From the NCBI RefSeq assembly GCF_947072475.1, contig NZ_CAMTIA010000014.1:1-64000 (forward strand): a stretch of 64,000 nucleotides of DNA, read 5' to 3'. This DNA is from an uncultured Deefgea sp. (GTDB taxonomy: Bacteria; Pseudomonadota; Gammaproteobacteria; Burkholderiales; Chitinibacteraceae). This document shows positions 33,135 through 42,920 of this stretch, one piece after another. A program made the position numbers and the translations under genes. The notes under the pieces are model-generated. The model was not told where the DNA came from and did not search any database. It saw only the letters and a program-made list of their open reading frames with translations. Numbering within the stretch: the stretch's first letter is position 1; each line of letters starts with the position of its first letter.

Positions 33135-35174
33135 ATGATAAGAAAATTGCCTCGCCTTCTGCGTTTAACTCCGTTTATTTTTGCCCTAAGTGCAATGTGT
33201 ATGCTTGCAGGTGGGGCGCATGCTGCGATGTTGGGCGATATCCGGGTGAATTCGGCATTGGGTGAAAAATTTTCGGCCAGTATCTCTGTGGCGGCATCAG
33301 AGGAAGAAGCGCTCAGTAGCTCTTGTTTTCGGCTCGTTGGTTTGCATAGCGGCGAAGAGCAAAATGTATTGCGCCGTGCCAAATTGGTTTTTCAGCCAGA
33401 TGGCCCAGGCGGCCGCGTTTTGATTTATGGCCTGGATGCCTGGCATGAACCTCTGCTGAATTTAGCCGTTAGAGTGAAATGCCCGGGTGAAGAAAACCGG
33501 GTTTTTCAGCGGGATTACAGCGTACTTCTCGATCCACACGAATACCAAGCGGCAACTAAAAAACGCCATCAGCCGATCGCAGCATCCATTAAACCACGTA
33601 CTTTGCCGCGTTTAGGCGCGGTATGGTTGACTGAAGAGGGCGATACCGTCGCCAATATCGCGCGCCGTTATTATCCGCATCAAGCGCAACAGCGCGCTCA
33701 GTTTGTTGAGCGTATTTTTGATTTGAACCCCGACTTGCCGCAAGGCTCGACGGTGCGGTTGGGGAATCAATGGCGCTTGCAATTGCCGGCACCGATGGCC
33801 AAAGCAAAAGCGCCGACAACACCGCGAATTGAGACTTTGCCAGCCGAGGCTAGGCTCAGCTTATCGCCCGCCAATACCGCCGCCGACGCGATTGAATCCC
33901 CTGCAACGGCAACGGCAACGGCGAGCGCGGATGAATTTCGTTTGCGCTTATCGTCGCCGACGCTGGATTTAAAACCAAAAAACAATTTGTCGCCCGCCGA
34001 TATTTTGCGTTTGCGAGAGCGCTTATTGTCGCTTGAATCGGACGAACAAGCGGCGCAAATGCTGCAACTCAAAGATCAGATCGTTCAATTAGAGCAACAA
34101 TTAAATCGGGTTAAGATCACCAATTCACCCGCCAAAAGCGCGGCCAAAATGGAAGGTGATGCTTCGTTTTCTTGGCAATGGTGGTTGTTTTTGGGCTTAG
34201 TTGTGTTGGCAATGGTGGTGGTGATTTGGCGGCAACGATTGCGCCTTACCGCCGATAGTTCGTACTCGGCGCTGGGGATTGCCACTTTGCATGGCAATCC
34301 AACGACGATCTTGGCGCAAAGAACACCGAGTCATTTTCCGCATTCGCAAACACGAACCAGTGGCTTTGCCGCGCCCGCGCCGATGCCAGCGCCAGAGTAT
34401 GACAACACCGATTGGCATGGCGTGGACGTCGTTTCACCGGCTTCAGTGGCAGAAGAAGCGCAGTTATTGCTGGACTACGGCATGACGGCACAAGCGATTC
34501 AGTTACTCAGTGCCGAAGTGCTTGATCGCCCGCATTCATTGGCTTTGTGGATGAAGCTATTAGAGATTTTTGCGCAAGAAAACATGCTTGAGGCATTTCA
34601 AGAACGTGCCGTGGCGTTTCGATTGCATTTTGCCAGCGATTCATTGTGGCAGCAGGTGCAAAGCTTGGGGCTGCAAATTGACGCCAATAATCCTTTGTAT
34701 CAATCGATTGATGCGCGCACTGCAGCGTATTTATTGCCGCAGAGCACTGAAGTGAATTCGCCAATTCAGACGACAAATTTAGCGCCCACCTTAGCGGTTA
34801 GTCCGGTTAGCCCGGTTAGCAGTGGCTTGAACACGGCGCAAAATGATGCCTTTCATTTTGATTTAGATCTGTTATCCACTGCGCATCCGCGAGATGATGA
34901 TCCACTCAGTATGTTTGCTGCCAAGGTGGAGCAAGCTGAAACGATTTCAGCGCCGGCATCCGCTGCCGTGCCGCAGCGCAGTGCCCAATTTGAAGCGAAA
35001 GATTTTGTTTCTGACGATGCCACCCTGCAAGCCATTGCCGTCTTGATTGCCGATAATCAACGCCGTGAAGCCTTTGAGCAACTAGAAATGCTGCTGTACA
35101 AAGGCAGCATGCCGCAGCGTTTAAGCGCGTCAAAATGGCTCGATAAATTACTCAGCCACTATGGGCAACCCTAA
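33135..35174 (+). CDS. fimV: FimV/HubP-type peptidoglycan-binding polar protein
   Basis: The 679-residue protein has a signal peptide (ALSAMCMLAGGAHA), the FimV N-terminal domain (MLGDIRVNSALGEKFSASI), a LysM-like segment around EGDTVANIARRYYP (about 165-220), a coiled coil (about 285-325), one membrane helix (WWLFLGLVVLAMVVVIW, about 350) and a cytoplasmic tail ending in the FimV C-terminal motif (AIAVLIADNQRREAFEQLEM). FimV proteins organise the pole and support type IV pilus function, consistent with pilTU next door. The ATG overlaps the stop of a three-codon frame (TAATG). It is shorter than Pseudomonas FimV. Confidence 0.9.
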   Translation: MIRKLPRLLRLTPFIFALSAMCMLAGGAHAAMLGDIRVNSALGEKFSASISVAASEEEALSSSCFRLVGLHSGEEQNVLRRAKLVFQPDGPGGRVLIYGLDAWHEPLLNLAVRVKCPGEENRVFQRDYSVLLDPHEYQAATKKRHQPIAASIKPRTLPRLGAVWLTEEGDTVANIARRYYPHQAQQRAQFVERIFDLNPDLPQGSTVRLGNQWRLQLPAPMAKAKAPTTPRIETLPAEARLSLSPANTAADAIESPATATATASADEFRLRLSSPTLDLKPKNNLSPADILRLRERLLSLESDEQAAQMLQLKDQIVQLEQQLNRVKITNSPAKSAAKMEGDASFSWQWWLFLGLVVLAMVVVIWRQRLRLTADSSYSALGIATLHGNPTTILAQRTPSHFPHSQTRTSGFAAPAPMPAPEYDNTDWHGVDVVSPASVAEEAQLLLDYGMTAQAIQLLSAEVLDRPHSLALWMKLLEIFAQENMLEAFQERAVAFRLHFASDSLWQQVQSLGLQIDANNPLYQSIDARTAAYLLPQSTEVNSPIQTTNLAPTLAVSPVSPVSSGLNTAQNDAFHFDLDLLSTAHPRDDDPLSMFAAKVEQAETISAPASAAVPQRSAQFEAKDFVSDDATLQAIAVLIADNQRREAFEQLEMLLYKGSMPQRLSASKWLDKLLSHYGQP

Positions 35175-35194
35175 TCAGTAAATTAAAAGACGAT

Positions 35195-35226
35195 AAAAAA
35201 CCGCCAATGTAATGTTGGCGGTTTTT
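35195..35226. terminator. Bidirectional terminator between fimV and uvrA
   Basis: AAAAAACCGCCAA pairs with TTGGCGGTTTTTT around a short loop. It sits between convergent genes with A and T runs on both sides. Confidence 0.9.
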
Positions 35227-35240
35227 TTATTGGGGGTATT

Positions 35241-38096
35241 TTATTCAGGCGCTTTATTTAAAGAGCGTGCAAGGTAATACCCCGTATGGCTATGTGGATT
35301 TTTGGCCACTTCTTCGGGCGTACCAGTGGCAATAATTTGTCCGCCGCCAGCGCCGCCTTCGGGGCCCAAATCAATCACCCAGTCGGCAGTTTTAATCACG
35401 TCCAGATTATGCTCAATGACGACAATTGAATTGCCGTGACCCGCCAAGCGCTGCACCACGGTCAGCAGTAGGTCGATATCGTGAAAATGCAAACCCGTGG
35501 TCGGTTCATCCAAGATATACAGCGTGCGACCGGTATCCCGTTTAGACAGCTCCAGCGCCAATTTCACCCGTTGTGCTTCGCCGCCTGAGAGCGTGGTGGC
35601 ACTTTGACCTAGGCGAATATAGCCCAAGCCAACGTCCATTAAGGTTTGCAACTTTCTGGCAACGGTGGGCACGGCGCTAAAGAAGGCCAGCGCGTTTTCG
35701 ACTGTCATTTCTAAGACTTCAGTAATGTTTTTGCCTTTGTACTGTACTTCCAGTGTTTCACGGTTATAGCGTTTGCTATGGCAGACATCACACGGAACGT
35801 ACACATCGGGCAAGAAATGCATTTCGACTTTGATCACGCCATCGCCCTGGCACGCTTCGCAGCGACCGCCTTTGACGTTAAACGAGAAGCGCCCCGGCCC
35901 ATAACCGCGTTCACGGCTCATCGGCACGCCTGAAAACAGCTCACGAATCGGCGTAAATAGCCCGGTATACGTCGCTGGATTGGAGCGCGGCGTGCGGCCA
36001 ATCGGCGATTGATCGACATTAATGACTTTGTCTAGATGCTCAAGTCCATGCACGCTGTGGTAAGGGGAGGATTCGATCCCCGCGCCATTGAGTTCACGGG
36101 CGGCAATGGCATACAAAGTGTCGTTGATTAGCGTCGATTTACCCGAGCCAGAAACGCCGGTAATGCACACCATCATGCCCAGCGGCAAATCCAGATCGAC
36201 GTCTTTTAAGTTATTCCCGCTCGCGCCTTTGATATGCAGCCAGCGACCTTCTGTTGGCACACGGCGGGTGGCGGGCATCGCAATCTTGCGTTTGCCGGTC
36301 ATAAATTGGCCGGTGACGGAATTGGGGTTGTTAAACACGTCTTCGGGTTTACCAAATGCAATCACTTCGCCACCGTGCACGCCAGCGCCCGGGCCCATAT
36401 CAATCAGCCAATCGGCAGCCCGCATCGCGTCTTCATCGTGCTCAACGACAATCACCGTATTGTCCAAATCGCGCAGATGAATCAAAGTGCCGATCAAACG
36501 GTCGTTGTCGCGCTGATGCAGACCAATCGACGGTTCATCAAGCACATACATCACGCCAGTGAGGCCAGAACCAATTTGGCTGGCCAAGCGAATGCGTTGC
36601 GCTTCGCCGCCCGACAGCGTATCGGCGCTGCGTTCAAGGCATAGGTAATCGAGACCCACATTGACCAAAAAGCCGAGTCGTTCGCTGACTTCTTTAACGA
36701 TTTTTTCGGCAATCTGCGCTTTGGCGCCTTCTAAATGTAAACCGGTAAAAAACAGCAGTGTATCGCGCAAAGCCATTTTGCCAATGGCATGCAGCGTAAT
36801 ACCCCCTACTTGTACGTGGCGTGCTTCGGTGCGTAAACGCGCGCCATTGCAGCTTGGGCAAATCTGATTATTTTGATATTTGGCGAGCTCTTCACGCACC
36901 GCCATTGAATCGGTTTCTTTGTAGCGACGCTCTAAATTCGGAATAATCCCTTCAAAAGCATGGGCGCGCTCGAATTTATTGCCGCGTTCATTGGTATACA
37001 TAAACGCGATTTCATCGCGCCCCGAGCCTTGTAAGATCGCGTCTTGTACTTCGCTACTCAATTCATTCCACGCTGTATTGATATCAAAGCCGTAATGTTC
37101 GGCAATGCTCATCAGCATTTGGAAGTAAAACTGATTGCGTTTATCCCAGCCTTTGACTGCACCGGCGGCCAAACTCAGATCGGGATGCGCCACGACGCGC
37201 TTGGGATCAAAAAAGGTGCGGTGACCGAGTCCGTCGCACGAAGGACACGCACCCATTGGATTGTTAAACGAGAATAGGCGCGGCTCAAGCTCAGGCAAGC
37301 TGTAGCTACAAATTGGGCAAGCAAATTTGGCCGAAAACCAATGCTCTTTGCCGGTATCCATTTCAACCGCAATGGCACGGCCTTCGGCGTGGCGCAAGGC
37401 GGTTTCAAAGCTTTCGGCGAGTCGTTGCTGAATGTCGGCATGTACTTTCAGTCGATCGATGACCACTTCAATGGTGTGTTTTTTGTTTTTATCGAGTTTC
37501 GGTGTTTCGTCGAGCTCGAACACTTCGCCGTCGATACGAACACGAACAAAACCTTGGGCGCGCAGCTCTTCGAGCAAGTCGGCGTTTTCGCCTTTTTTGC
37601 CCATAATCACTGGCGCTAAAATCATCAGTTTACTGTCTTCGGGCAGCGCCAACACATGGTCCACCATTTGGCTGACGGTTTGGCTTTGCAGCGCCTGATT
37701 GTGTTCAGGGCAAAACGGCGTGCCAACACGGGCAAATAGCAGGCGTAAATAATCGTGAATTTCAGTCACCGTGCCCACGGTTGAGCGCGGGTTGTGGCTG
37801 GTGGCTTTTTGCTCAATCGAAATGGCTGGCGAGAGCCCTTCGATCAAATCGACATCGGGTTTTTCCATTAATTGCAAAAACTGCCGAGCATACGCCGACA
37901 GTGATTCAACATAACGGCGTTGCCCTTCGGCATACAAAGTATCGAAAGCCAAGGACGATTTACCTGAACCAGATAAGCCGGTGATGACAATCAGCTTGCC
38001 ACGCGGCAAGTCTAAGTTCACGTTTTTGAGGTTATGTGTACGGGCTCCGCGAATGCGGATCATTGGCTGGTCAGTGGCAAGTGCAGAGCGGTACAT
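35241..38096 (-). CDS. uvrA: Excinuclease ABC subunit A
   Basis: About 950 residues, the damage-recognition ATPase of nucleotide excision repair. Both ABC modules are intact: Walker [10 protein letters not shown] and GVSGSGKST, signatures LSGGEAQRI and LSGGEAQRV, and Walker B YVLDEPS and YILDEPT. Zinc fingers are visible as CPIC...CPSC and CEAC...CDVC. The open frame begins with a TTG; ATG at 38096 or the ATG at 38063 before [13 protein letters not shown] are the likely starts. No LexA-type CTGT-N8-ACAG box is visible upstream. Confidence 0.97.
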   Translation of the reverse strand: MYRSALATDQPMIRIRGARTHNLKNVNLDLPRGKLIVITGLSGSGKSSLAFDTLYAEGQRRYVESLSAYARQFLQLMEKPDVDLIEGLSPAISIEQKATSHNPRSTVGTVTEIHDYLRLLFARVGTPFCPEHNQALQSQTVSQMVDHVLALPEDSKLMILAPVIMGKKGENADLLEELRAQGFVRVRIDGEVFELDETPKLDKNKKHTIEVVIDRLKVHADIQQRLAESFETALRHAEGRAIAVEMDTGKEHWFSAKFACPICSYSLPELEPRLFSFNNPMGACPSCDGLGHRTFFDPKRVVAHPDLSLAAGAVKGWDKRNQFYFQMLMSIAEHYGFDINTAWNELSSEVQDAILQGSGRDEIAFMYTNERGNKFERAHAFEGIIPNLERRYKETDSMAVREELAKYQNNQICPSCNGARLRTEARHVQVGGITLHAIGKMALRDTLLFFTGLHLEGAKAQIAEKIVKEVSERLGFLVNVGLDYLCLERSADTLSGGEAQRIRLASQIGSGLTGVMYVLDEPSIGLHQRDNDRLIGTLIHLRDLDNTVIVVEHDEDAMRAADWLIDMGPGAGVHGGEVIAFGKPEDVFNNPNSVTGQFMTGKRKIAMPATRRVPTEGRWLHIKGASGNNLKDVDLDLPLGMMVCITGVSGSGKSTLINDTLYAIAARELNGAGIESSPYHSVHGLEHLDKVINVDQSPIGRTPRSNPATYTGLFTPIRELFSGVPMSRERGYGPGRFSFNVKGGRCEACQGDGVIKVEMHFLPDVYVPCDVCHSKRYNRETLEVQYKGKNITEVLEMTVENALAFFSAVPTVARKLQTLMDVGLGYIRLGQSATTLSGGEAQRVKLALELSKRDTGRTLYILDEPTTGLHFHDIDLLLTVVQRLAGHGNSIVVIEHNLDVIKTADWVIDLGPEGGAGGGQIIATGTPEEVAKNPHSHTGYYLARSLNKAPE

Positions 38097-38173
38097 GGCA
38101 TTATCCGGCGGCAAAAGTAACCGTGCATTGTAGCGCTTTGCTGCAGCGCGGGGTAGTGAAGAGTACGAATGTT

Positions 38174-38191
38174 CACTTTGCAGCCAAAGTG
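38174..38191. promoter_or_regulatory. Inverted repeat upstream of uvrA
   Basis: CACTTTG and CAAAGTG are separated by CAGC in the 120-bp gap between the cyclase stop and uvrA start. It could be an operator or a weak terminator for the cyclase gene; there is no T run. Confidence 0.35.
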
Positions 38192-38216
38192 CTGGCCCAG
38201 CGGGCGAATAGGGCGC

Positions 38217-39284
38217 TTAGAATAATTCAATGCTGCCATTATTCGGGCTGTGTTCTTTGATGCTAATGGCATCGATTGCCGCAGTCACAACGCGATTACG
38301 CCCTTGGTCTTTGGCTTGATATAAGGCTTCATCAGCGCGGCCAAGTACAGTGCTTAAAATTTCAAAATCAAGTAGTTGAGTAATGCCAATGCTGATGGTG
38401 ACTTGACCCACCTGTGGAAAATCAAACTGCGCCACCCGCTCGCGAAACCGTTCGACGGCTTGTAGTGCGCTGTCCTCTGATTGTGGGCCGATCATGATGA
38501 CGAATTCTTCTCCGCCAAATCGAAACAAATGATCTTCGCTGCGAAAGCTGGCCTTCATCAGTTGGGCGATCAAAAGTAACACTTCATCGCCATAAATATG
38601 CCCAAATTGATCGTTGATGCGTTTGAAATGATCAATATCCATCACTGCGAGGAAATAAACCTCGTTATCAGGATGGCTGCGGCGTTCACATTCAATATCT
38701 ACGCTGCTGGGCTCAAGATTGTTGAGATTTTTTTGATGCGCCATTACTTTGAAAAATTGTTGCTCTAAGGTTTTGCGATTGAGTAAGCCCGTTAAGGAGT
38801 CGGTTTGGCCATAGTCGAGCAGGGTGCTGTGATTTTCGTAAATTCGCGTCATGCCATGCAGCACATGTAAATCTTTAGCACTTAAGGCGCTGGTATTGCG
38901 GCAGTCGATGAGTAGTTGCGGTTGATTGGCCGAATATAGGCAACGCACCACACGGTAGCCATCCGACGATAAAACGCTGGCTTCGCTTGAGCTGAGTGCT
39001 TGGGTAATCAGAGGATCAAGCTCGGGCGACAGATTGCTAAGGATTTCATGCTCATGCCAATGCCAAGATTGCGACATTTGACCATCTTGCAGGTGAATTG
39101 TGTGTTTGATTTGCCATGCGCAGTCGGTTTGCAGCGGCGCCGCTCGGTAGTGATAGAGATCGAGCTGCTTGAAGTCAAAAATTTCTTGCAAGGTAATGCA
39201 CAAGCTTAATGAAAGTGCGTCGCGATCATGCAGGCTAGTCAGTGCTGCTAAAGCGTTTAACATCGTGGTTGGCGCTTGTAGCAT
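38217..39284 (-). CDS. Diguanylate cyclase (GGDEF)
   Basis: About 355 residues. The C-terminal GGDEF domain (about 170-340) has LTGLLNRKTLE, DIDHFKRINDQFGH and the active motif RFGGEEF, so c-di-GMP synthesis is expected. The N-terminal part (about 1-160) is a GAF-like sensor region without membrane segments, related to the N-terminus of similar betaproteobacterial cyclases. AGGAG lies eight bases before the ATG at 39284; the open frame begins three codons earlier at a GTG. It lies just upstream of uvrA on the same strand. Confidence 0.9.
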   Translation of the reverse strand: MLQAPTTMLNALAALTSLHDRDALSLSLCITLQEIFDFKQLDLYHYRAAPLQTDCAWQIKHTIHLQDGQMSQSWHWHEHEILSNLSPELDPLITQALSSSEASVLSSDGYRVVRCLYSANQPQLLIDCRNTSALSAKDLHVLHGMTRIYENHSTLLDYGQTDSLTGLLNRKTLEQQFFKVMAHQKNLNNLEPSSVDIECERRSHPDNEVYFLAVMDIDHFKRINDQFGHIYGDEVLLLIAQLMKASFRSEDHLFRFGGEEFVIMIGPQSEDSALQAVERFRERVAQFDFPQVGQVTISIGITQLLDFEILSTVLGRADEALYQAKDQGRNRVVTAAIDAISIKEHSPNNGSIELF

Positions 39285-39426
39285 AAACCACACTCCTGAT
39301 CGCGCGAAGTCGCTAAAAATTCAAAATATTGATTTGTACTTTATAGTTGGCACGAACTGAGCTTGCAATAGCAAATATTAATTGAAAATTACTAGATCCT
39401 TAAAATGCAAGAACGAGGCAAATACT

Positions 39427-40383
39427 GTGAATGCGATGAATCCTTCGGACTATCTAGCGCCGGCATTGGCCTTTGCGGCGCAAGCGGGTTTAACCAATCT
39501 GCAAATAACGCAAGAAATACCATCTTTTTATGGGCATGTGGTGTTGCTGCGGGCCGAGCAGGGTGAGTTTGTCGTTAAATTTTCTCGGCAAGCTGGGCGC
39601 TTGGCCTCTGAAATCATCGCCTTGAATCGCTTACGAGCGCATAGCGTATTGCCAATGCCCGAGGTTTTAGAGCATCGCGAAATTTTGGGTGAACATGGCA
39701 AGCTCGATACCTTTCTGATGCCGCGTTTATTGGGCGTTCCTGCATGGGAATTACCCAATCCTTTGCCTAATCCGGCACAAACGGCGCAGCGGATTGTTGA
39801 GCAAATGTTGGCGTGGCATGCGGTAAGTGATGCGCGCGGTTTTGAACATGCCAATGGTGATTTCACACCGGCGTTTTTACCCGCATTTGAATCGTGGACG
39901 CGGCCGTTGTTGGCTAGTTTGAATACCGCGACCTCACCGTTTTCTGCTGAATTACGTAGCGCGTTTGCCAAGCTTTGGGCGGAGCGTGAACGCATGTTAG
40001 CGCCCATTACGGGGCCATCGTCACTGTGCCACGATGACCCCCACGCGTGTAATTTTTTATATGACGCGAGCGGCTTACCGGTTGCGGCCATTGATCCATG
40101 TGATGTGGCATTTCGCCATCGTGAGCAGGATATTTTTCATTTGGCGGATGCATTTGCCGATTGGCGCTTATTGGAAAGCTATATCGAGCAGCAGCCATTG
40201 GCCGATGGCTTTGCGGCGCGGCGTTGGTTTTTTTCTTTGTGGGACGATGTCAAGCATAGCCAGAATGTGGCTTGGTACGATGCGGCGTGGTTCGCGAATA
40301 AATTCGCGCAATTGGCGCAAGTGGATGCAGATTTTCAAAGCGTGGCCGATGCCGCCAGCGCCGCGCATCCGGTATCAACTTAA
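39427..40383 (+). CDS. APH-type phosphotransferase (aminoglycoside/choline kinase fold)
   Basis: The roughly 318-residue protein has the kinase-like fold of the APH family: ATP lysine in FVVKFSRQ, the Brenner catalytic loop LCHDDPHACNFLYD at about residues 215-228 and the metal-binding aspartate in AAIDPCDV. Members phosphorylate small metabolites, antibiotics or sugars; specificity cannot be read. GAGG lies eight bases before a GTG at 39427, which I prefer; the open frame starts at a TTG upstream. It is a single gene, divergent from the cyclase. Confidence 0.85.
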   Translation: MNAMNPSDYLAPALAFAAQAGLTNLQITQEIPSFYGHVVLLRAEQGEFVVKFSRQAGRLASEIIALNRLRAHSVLPMPEVLEHREILGEHGKLDTFLMPRLLGVPAWELPNPLPNPAQTAQRIVEQMLAWHAVSDARGFEHANGDFTPAFLPAFESWTRPLLASLNTATSPFSAELRSAFAKLWAERERMLAPITGPSSLCHDDPHACNFLYDASGLPVAAIDPCDVAFRHREQDIFHLADAFADWRLLESYIEQQPLADGFAARRWFFSLWDDVKHSQNVAWYDAAWFANKFAQLAQVDADFQSVADAASAAHPVST

Positions 40384-40527
40384 GCTTCCATTCTTGGTGA
40401 TAGCGATTGGCTGCGATGTGCGCGGTGATAGCGCGGTGGTGTCGTTGAACGTTGGCGGTGGATGCGGCGTTACAAAGCGCTAGCGTAGAATGATCACGCG
40501 GCTTTGTGCCTTGCCTCAGGCCAAAAG

Positions 40528-40571
40528 CCGCGCAAACGCGGCGGGCAAACCAAACGTCAACAGGCTTTAGG
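40528..40571 (+). repeat. 44-nt dispersed repeat with hairpin, copy 2 of 2
   Basis: Opposite in orientation to 9831-9874. CCGCGC/GCGCGG-type hairpin plus AAACCAAACGTCAACAG and a TTTAGGG tail. It directly precedes a copy of the 49-nt repeat. Confidence 0.7.
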
Positions 40572-40583
40572 GTATCAACCCAT

Positions 40584-40632
40584 AGGTATTGAGCTGTAGA
40601 CTTTGAGTTGAATGCGCTTTAGCGATATACCC
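40584..40632 (+). repeat. 49-nt GGTAT/ATACC intergenic repeat, copy 3 of 7
   Basis: Begins AGGTATTGAG, includes CTGTAGACTT, ends GATATACCC; 49 bases. It lies between the phosphotransferase and the MFS gene, which are co-directional. Confidence 0.75.
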
Positions 40633-40773
40633 TTCGAATGTAGCTGGGGTTGATTGGGGGGTGCTGCAGGTATTCTTAATCAATCGCAAAGCAAACACTG
40701 CCATCCTGAGGCTGAGCTGTTAAAATCCATCCTCCTTTTGTTGATGTGGCTGCTGATGTCTGCTTCTCCTACT

Positions 40774-42150
40774 ATGTCGGCGTTAGAATTACGCGCCGCA
40801 AGCAGCCTCGCTGGGCTGTACGCGCTTCGCATGCTGGGCATGTTTTTGATTTTGCCAGTGTTTGCGGTTTACGCTGGGCATTTGCCTGGCGGTCAAAATC
40901 ACACCATGGTCGGCTTAGCCTTTGGCGCTTATGGCTTAACGCAAGCCTTGCTGCAATTGCCATTTGGCATGTGGTCGGATCGCGTTGGCCGAAAAAAAGT
41001 CATTTATATCGGCTTGGCGCTGTTTGCCATTGGCTCGATTATGTGTGCTATGGCCGATCATATTGCGTGGTTGATTGTCGGGCGTGCAGTGCAGGGCGCA
41101 GGGGCGATTTCGGCGGCAGTGACCGCACTATTGGCAGACTTAACCCGCGAAGAGCATCGCACCAAAGCCATGGCGATGATTGGCGCTTCGATTGCGTCAA
41201 CCTTTGCTATTTCTCTGGTGGCCGCACCCAAACTCGCCGAATGGATCGGTTTGCCGGGGATTTTTTTACTCACCGCAGGTCTTACGATTGCCGCTTTGAT
41301 CGGCGTGTGGAAAGTGGTGCCTAATCCCGCCGTATCGCGTTTTCATTCCGATGCCGAAGCCAACGCCAGCCGCTTGCCGCAAGTGTTAAAAGACCCGCAG
41401 TTACTGCGCTTAAATTACGGCGTTTTTGCGCTGCACGCTTCGCAAATGGCCATGTTTACCGTGATGCCTTTGTTGCTCAATCAAATTGGTGGCATCGACG
41501 TGGCTCATCATTGGTGGGTGTATTTGCCGGTCGTGTTGGTCGGTTTTGTGTTGATGGTGCCGGCGATTATTTATGGTGAGAAAAAAAATCACCTCAAAGA
41601 AGTGTTTTTATTTGCCATCGCGCTGATGTTTGCCGCGCAGCTGGGCATGACTTTATGGATGCCGAGCTTAACGTGGATTGTGGTGTGGTTGGGGGTGTAT
41701 TTTATTGCCTTCAATATTTTAGAAGCCACTCAACCGTCGTTGATTTCTAAAATCGCCCCCACCGCAGCCAAGGGCACCGCGATGGGCGTTTACAATACCT
41801 GCCAAGCGGCGAGTATGTTTATGGGATCGGCTTTAGCGGGGTATTTATACCAAGAATATCAAAGCCCAATGCCGGTGTTTGCGCTGTGTGCATTACTGAT
41901 GGCGATCTGGCTTTTAGTCTCTTGGGGAATGCAAGCGCCGCTGCCGGTCAAAACCAAAATGTTCCACATTGGTGAGCAATGGTCAGGCGATGTAGGGCGA
42001 CTGTCTGCTAAACTAGGCGCCATTGACGGTGTAAAAGAAGCCGTGGTTTTGATCGACGAGCGCGTCGCCCTGCTCAAAGTGATGCAAGCGGGCTATGACG
42101 AAGCTGAAGTGGATCGACTCATTGCTGAAACCAATATCGCTACGACATAA
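40774..42150 (+). CDS. MFS transporter, YajR-like with C-terminal YAM domain
   Basis: About 458 residues with twelve membrane segments. Helix 1 reads LYALRMLGMFLILPVFAVY and the loop 2-3 signature is GMWSDRVGRKKV. The C-terminal 65 residues form a small soluble domain (QWSGDVGRLSAKLGAIDGV and LLKVMQAGYDEAEVDRLI), as in YajR. Substrate is unknown, probably a drug or metabolite exporter. The frame is open from 40654, but homology begins at MSALELRAASSLAG; ATG at 40744, 40756 or 40774 are possible and none has a clear ribosome binding site. ssb follows, an order common in betaproteobacteria where uvrA is also close. Confidence 0.9.
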   Translation: MSALELRAASSLAGLYALRMLGMFLILPVFAVYAGHLPGGQNHTMVGLAFGAYGLTQALLQLPFGMWSDRVGRKKVIYIGLALFAIGSIMCAMADHIAWLIVGRAVQGAGAISAAVTALLADLTREEHRTKAMAMIGASIASTFAISLVAAPKLAEWIGLPGIFLLTAGLTIAALIGVWKVVPNPAVSRFHSDAEANASRLPQVLKDPQLLRLNYGVFALHASQMAMFTVMPLLLNQIGGIDVAHHWWVYLPVVLVGFVLMVPAIIYGEKKNHLKEVFLFAIALMFAAQLGMTLWMPSLTWIVVWLGVYFIAFNILEATQPSLISKIAPTAAKGTAMGVYNTCQAASMFMGSALAGYLYQEYQSPMPVFALCALLMAIWLLVSWGMQAPLPVKTKMFHIGEQWSGDVGRLSAKLGAIDGVKEAVVLIDERVALLKVMQAGYDEAEVDRLIAETNIATT

Positions 42151-42156
42151 ATTGTG

Positions 42157-42171
42157 CGGTGCTAGGCACCG
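42157..42171. other. Small hairpin between MFS gene and ssb
   Basis: CGGTGC and GCACCG pair around TAG just after the MFS stop. There is no T run, so it may be a processing or stability element in an MFS-ssb transcript. Confidence 0.35.
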
Positions 42172-42208
42172 TAAACATTGAATTGATTTAAAAAACTGGA
42201 GCAAATAA

Positions 42209-42730
42209 ATGGCCTCATTAAATAAAGTATTATTAATTGGTAATTTGGGTAAAGACCCAGAAACGCGCTTTATGCCTAATGGCAATGCAGTATGTAATTT
42301 TTCGATTGCCACCACTGAGAGCTGGAAAGACAAGCAATCTGGCCAAAAACAAGAAAAAACCGAATGGCACAACATCAGTATGTATGGCCGCTTGGCTGAA
42401 ATTGCTGGGCAATACTTAAAAAAAGGCAGCAGCGTGTATATCGAAGGTCGTTTGCAAACTCGCAAATGGCAAGATAAGCAAACCGGTGCTGATCGCTACA
42501 CCACTGAAATTATCGCTGATGAAATGAAAATGCTCGGCGGGCGTGGTGATACCGGCGGTAATGCTGGCGGTGGCTACAACCAGCAAGGCGGTGGTGATGA
42601 TTTCAACCAAGAATACAGCGCCCCAGCCCAACAGCAACAGCAACAACAAGCCCCACGCCAAGCACCACCACAAGCTGCGGCAAAACCCGCGCGTAATTTT
42701 GACGACTTTGAAGACGATATCCCGTTCTGA
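42209..42730 (+). CDS. ssb: Single-stranded DNA-binding protein
   Basis: The 173-residue protein has an OB-fold at about 1-108 ([42 protein letters not shown]), a Gly- and Gln-rich flexible linker, and the acidic tip DFEDDIPF that recruits repair and replication partners. It covers single-stranded DNA during replication, recombination and repair. TGGAGC is upstream of the ATG. A strong terminator follows. Confidence 0.97.
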   Translation: MASLNKVLLIGNLGKDPETRFMPNGNAVCNFSIATTESWKDKQSGQKQEKTEWHNISMYGRLAEIAGQYLKKGSSVYIEGRLQTRKWQDKQTGADRYTTEIIADEMKMLGGRGDTGGNAGGGYNQQGGGDDFNQEYSAPAQQQQQQQAPRQAPPQAAAKPARNFDDFEDDIPF

Positions 42731-42765
42731 GCCGAGTCGGTTTAGCGAGTCGTTAATTTAGCTGT

Positions 42766-42798
42766 AAAAAAACCCTCAATTGTTTTGAGGGTTTTTTT
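42766..42798. terminator. Terminator after ssb
   Basis: AAAAACCCTCAA pairs with TTGAGGGTTTTT, followed by more T. It lies about 35 bases past the ssb stop. Confidence 0.9.
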
Positions 42799-42853
42799 AT
42801 GGCCTATCGATAGGTATCGGCAAAATTCTGCGCCAGCCATCCGGCGTTTGTGT

Positions 42854-42902
42854 ATGTATATGGCTGTAATATTTATAAATAAAAGTTTACAGCCATATAC
42901 CT
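42854..42902 (-). repeat. 49-nt GGTAT/ATACC intergenic repeat, copy 4 of 7
   Basis: On the minus strand it begins AGGTATATGGCTGTAAAC and ends CATATACAT; 49 bases. GTATATGGCTGTAA (42856-42869) and its exact complement (42887-42900) form a perfect 14-bp stem with a 17-base loop. It lies between convergent ssb and osmC-ycaO genes. Confidence 0.8.
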
Positions 42903-42920
42903 ATCAACAATGCCTAAAGC

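Noticed and set aside
38097-38216. LexA box upstream of uvrA
   Set aside because: No CTGT-N8-ACAG or close variant is present; only an unrelated CACTTTG/CAAAGTG inverted repeat.
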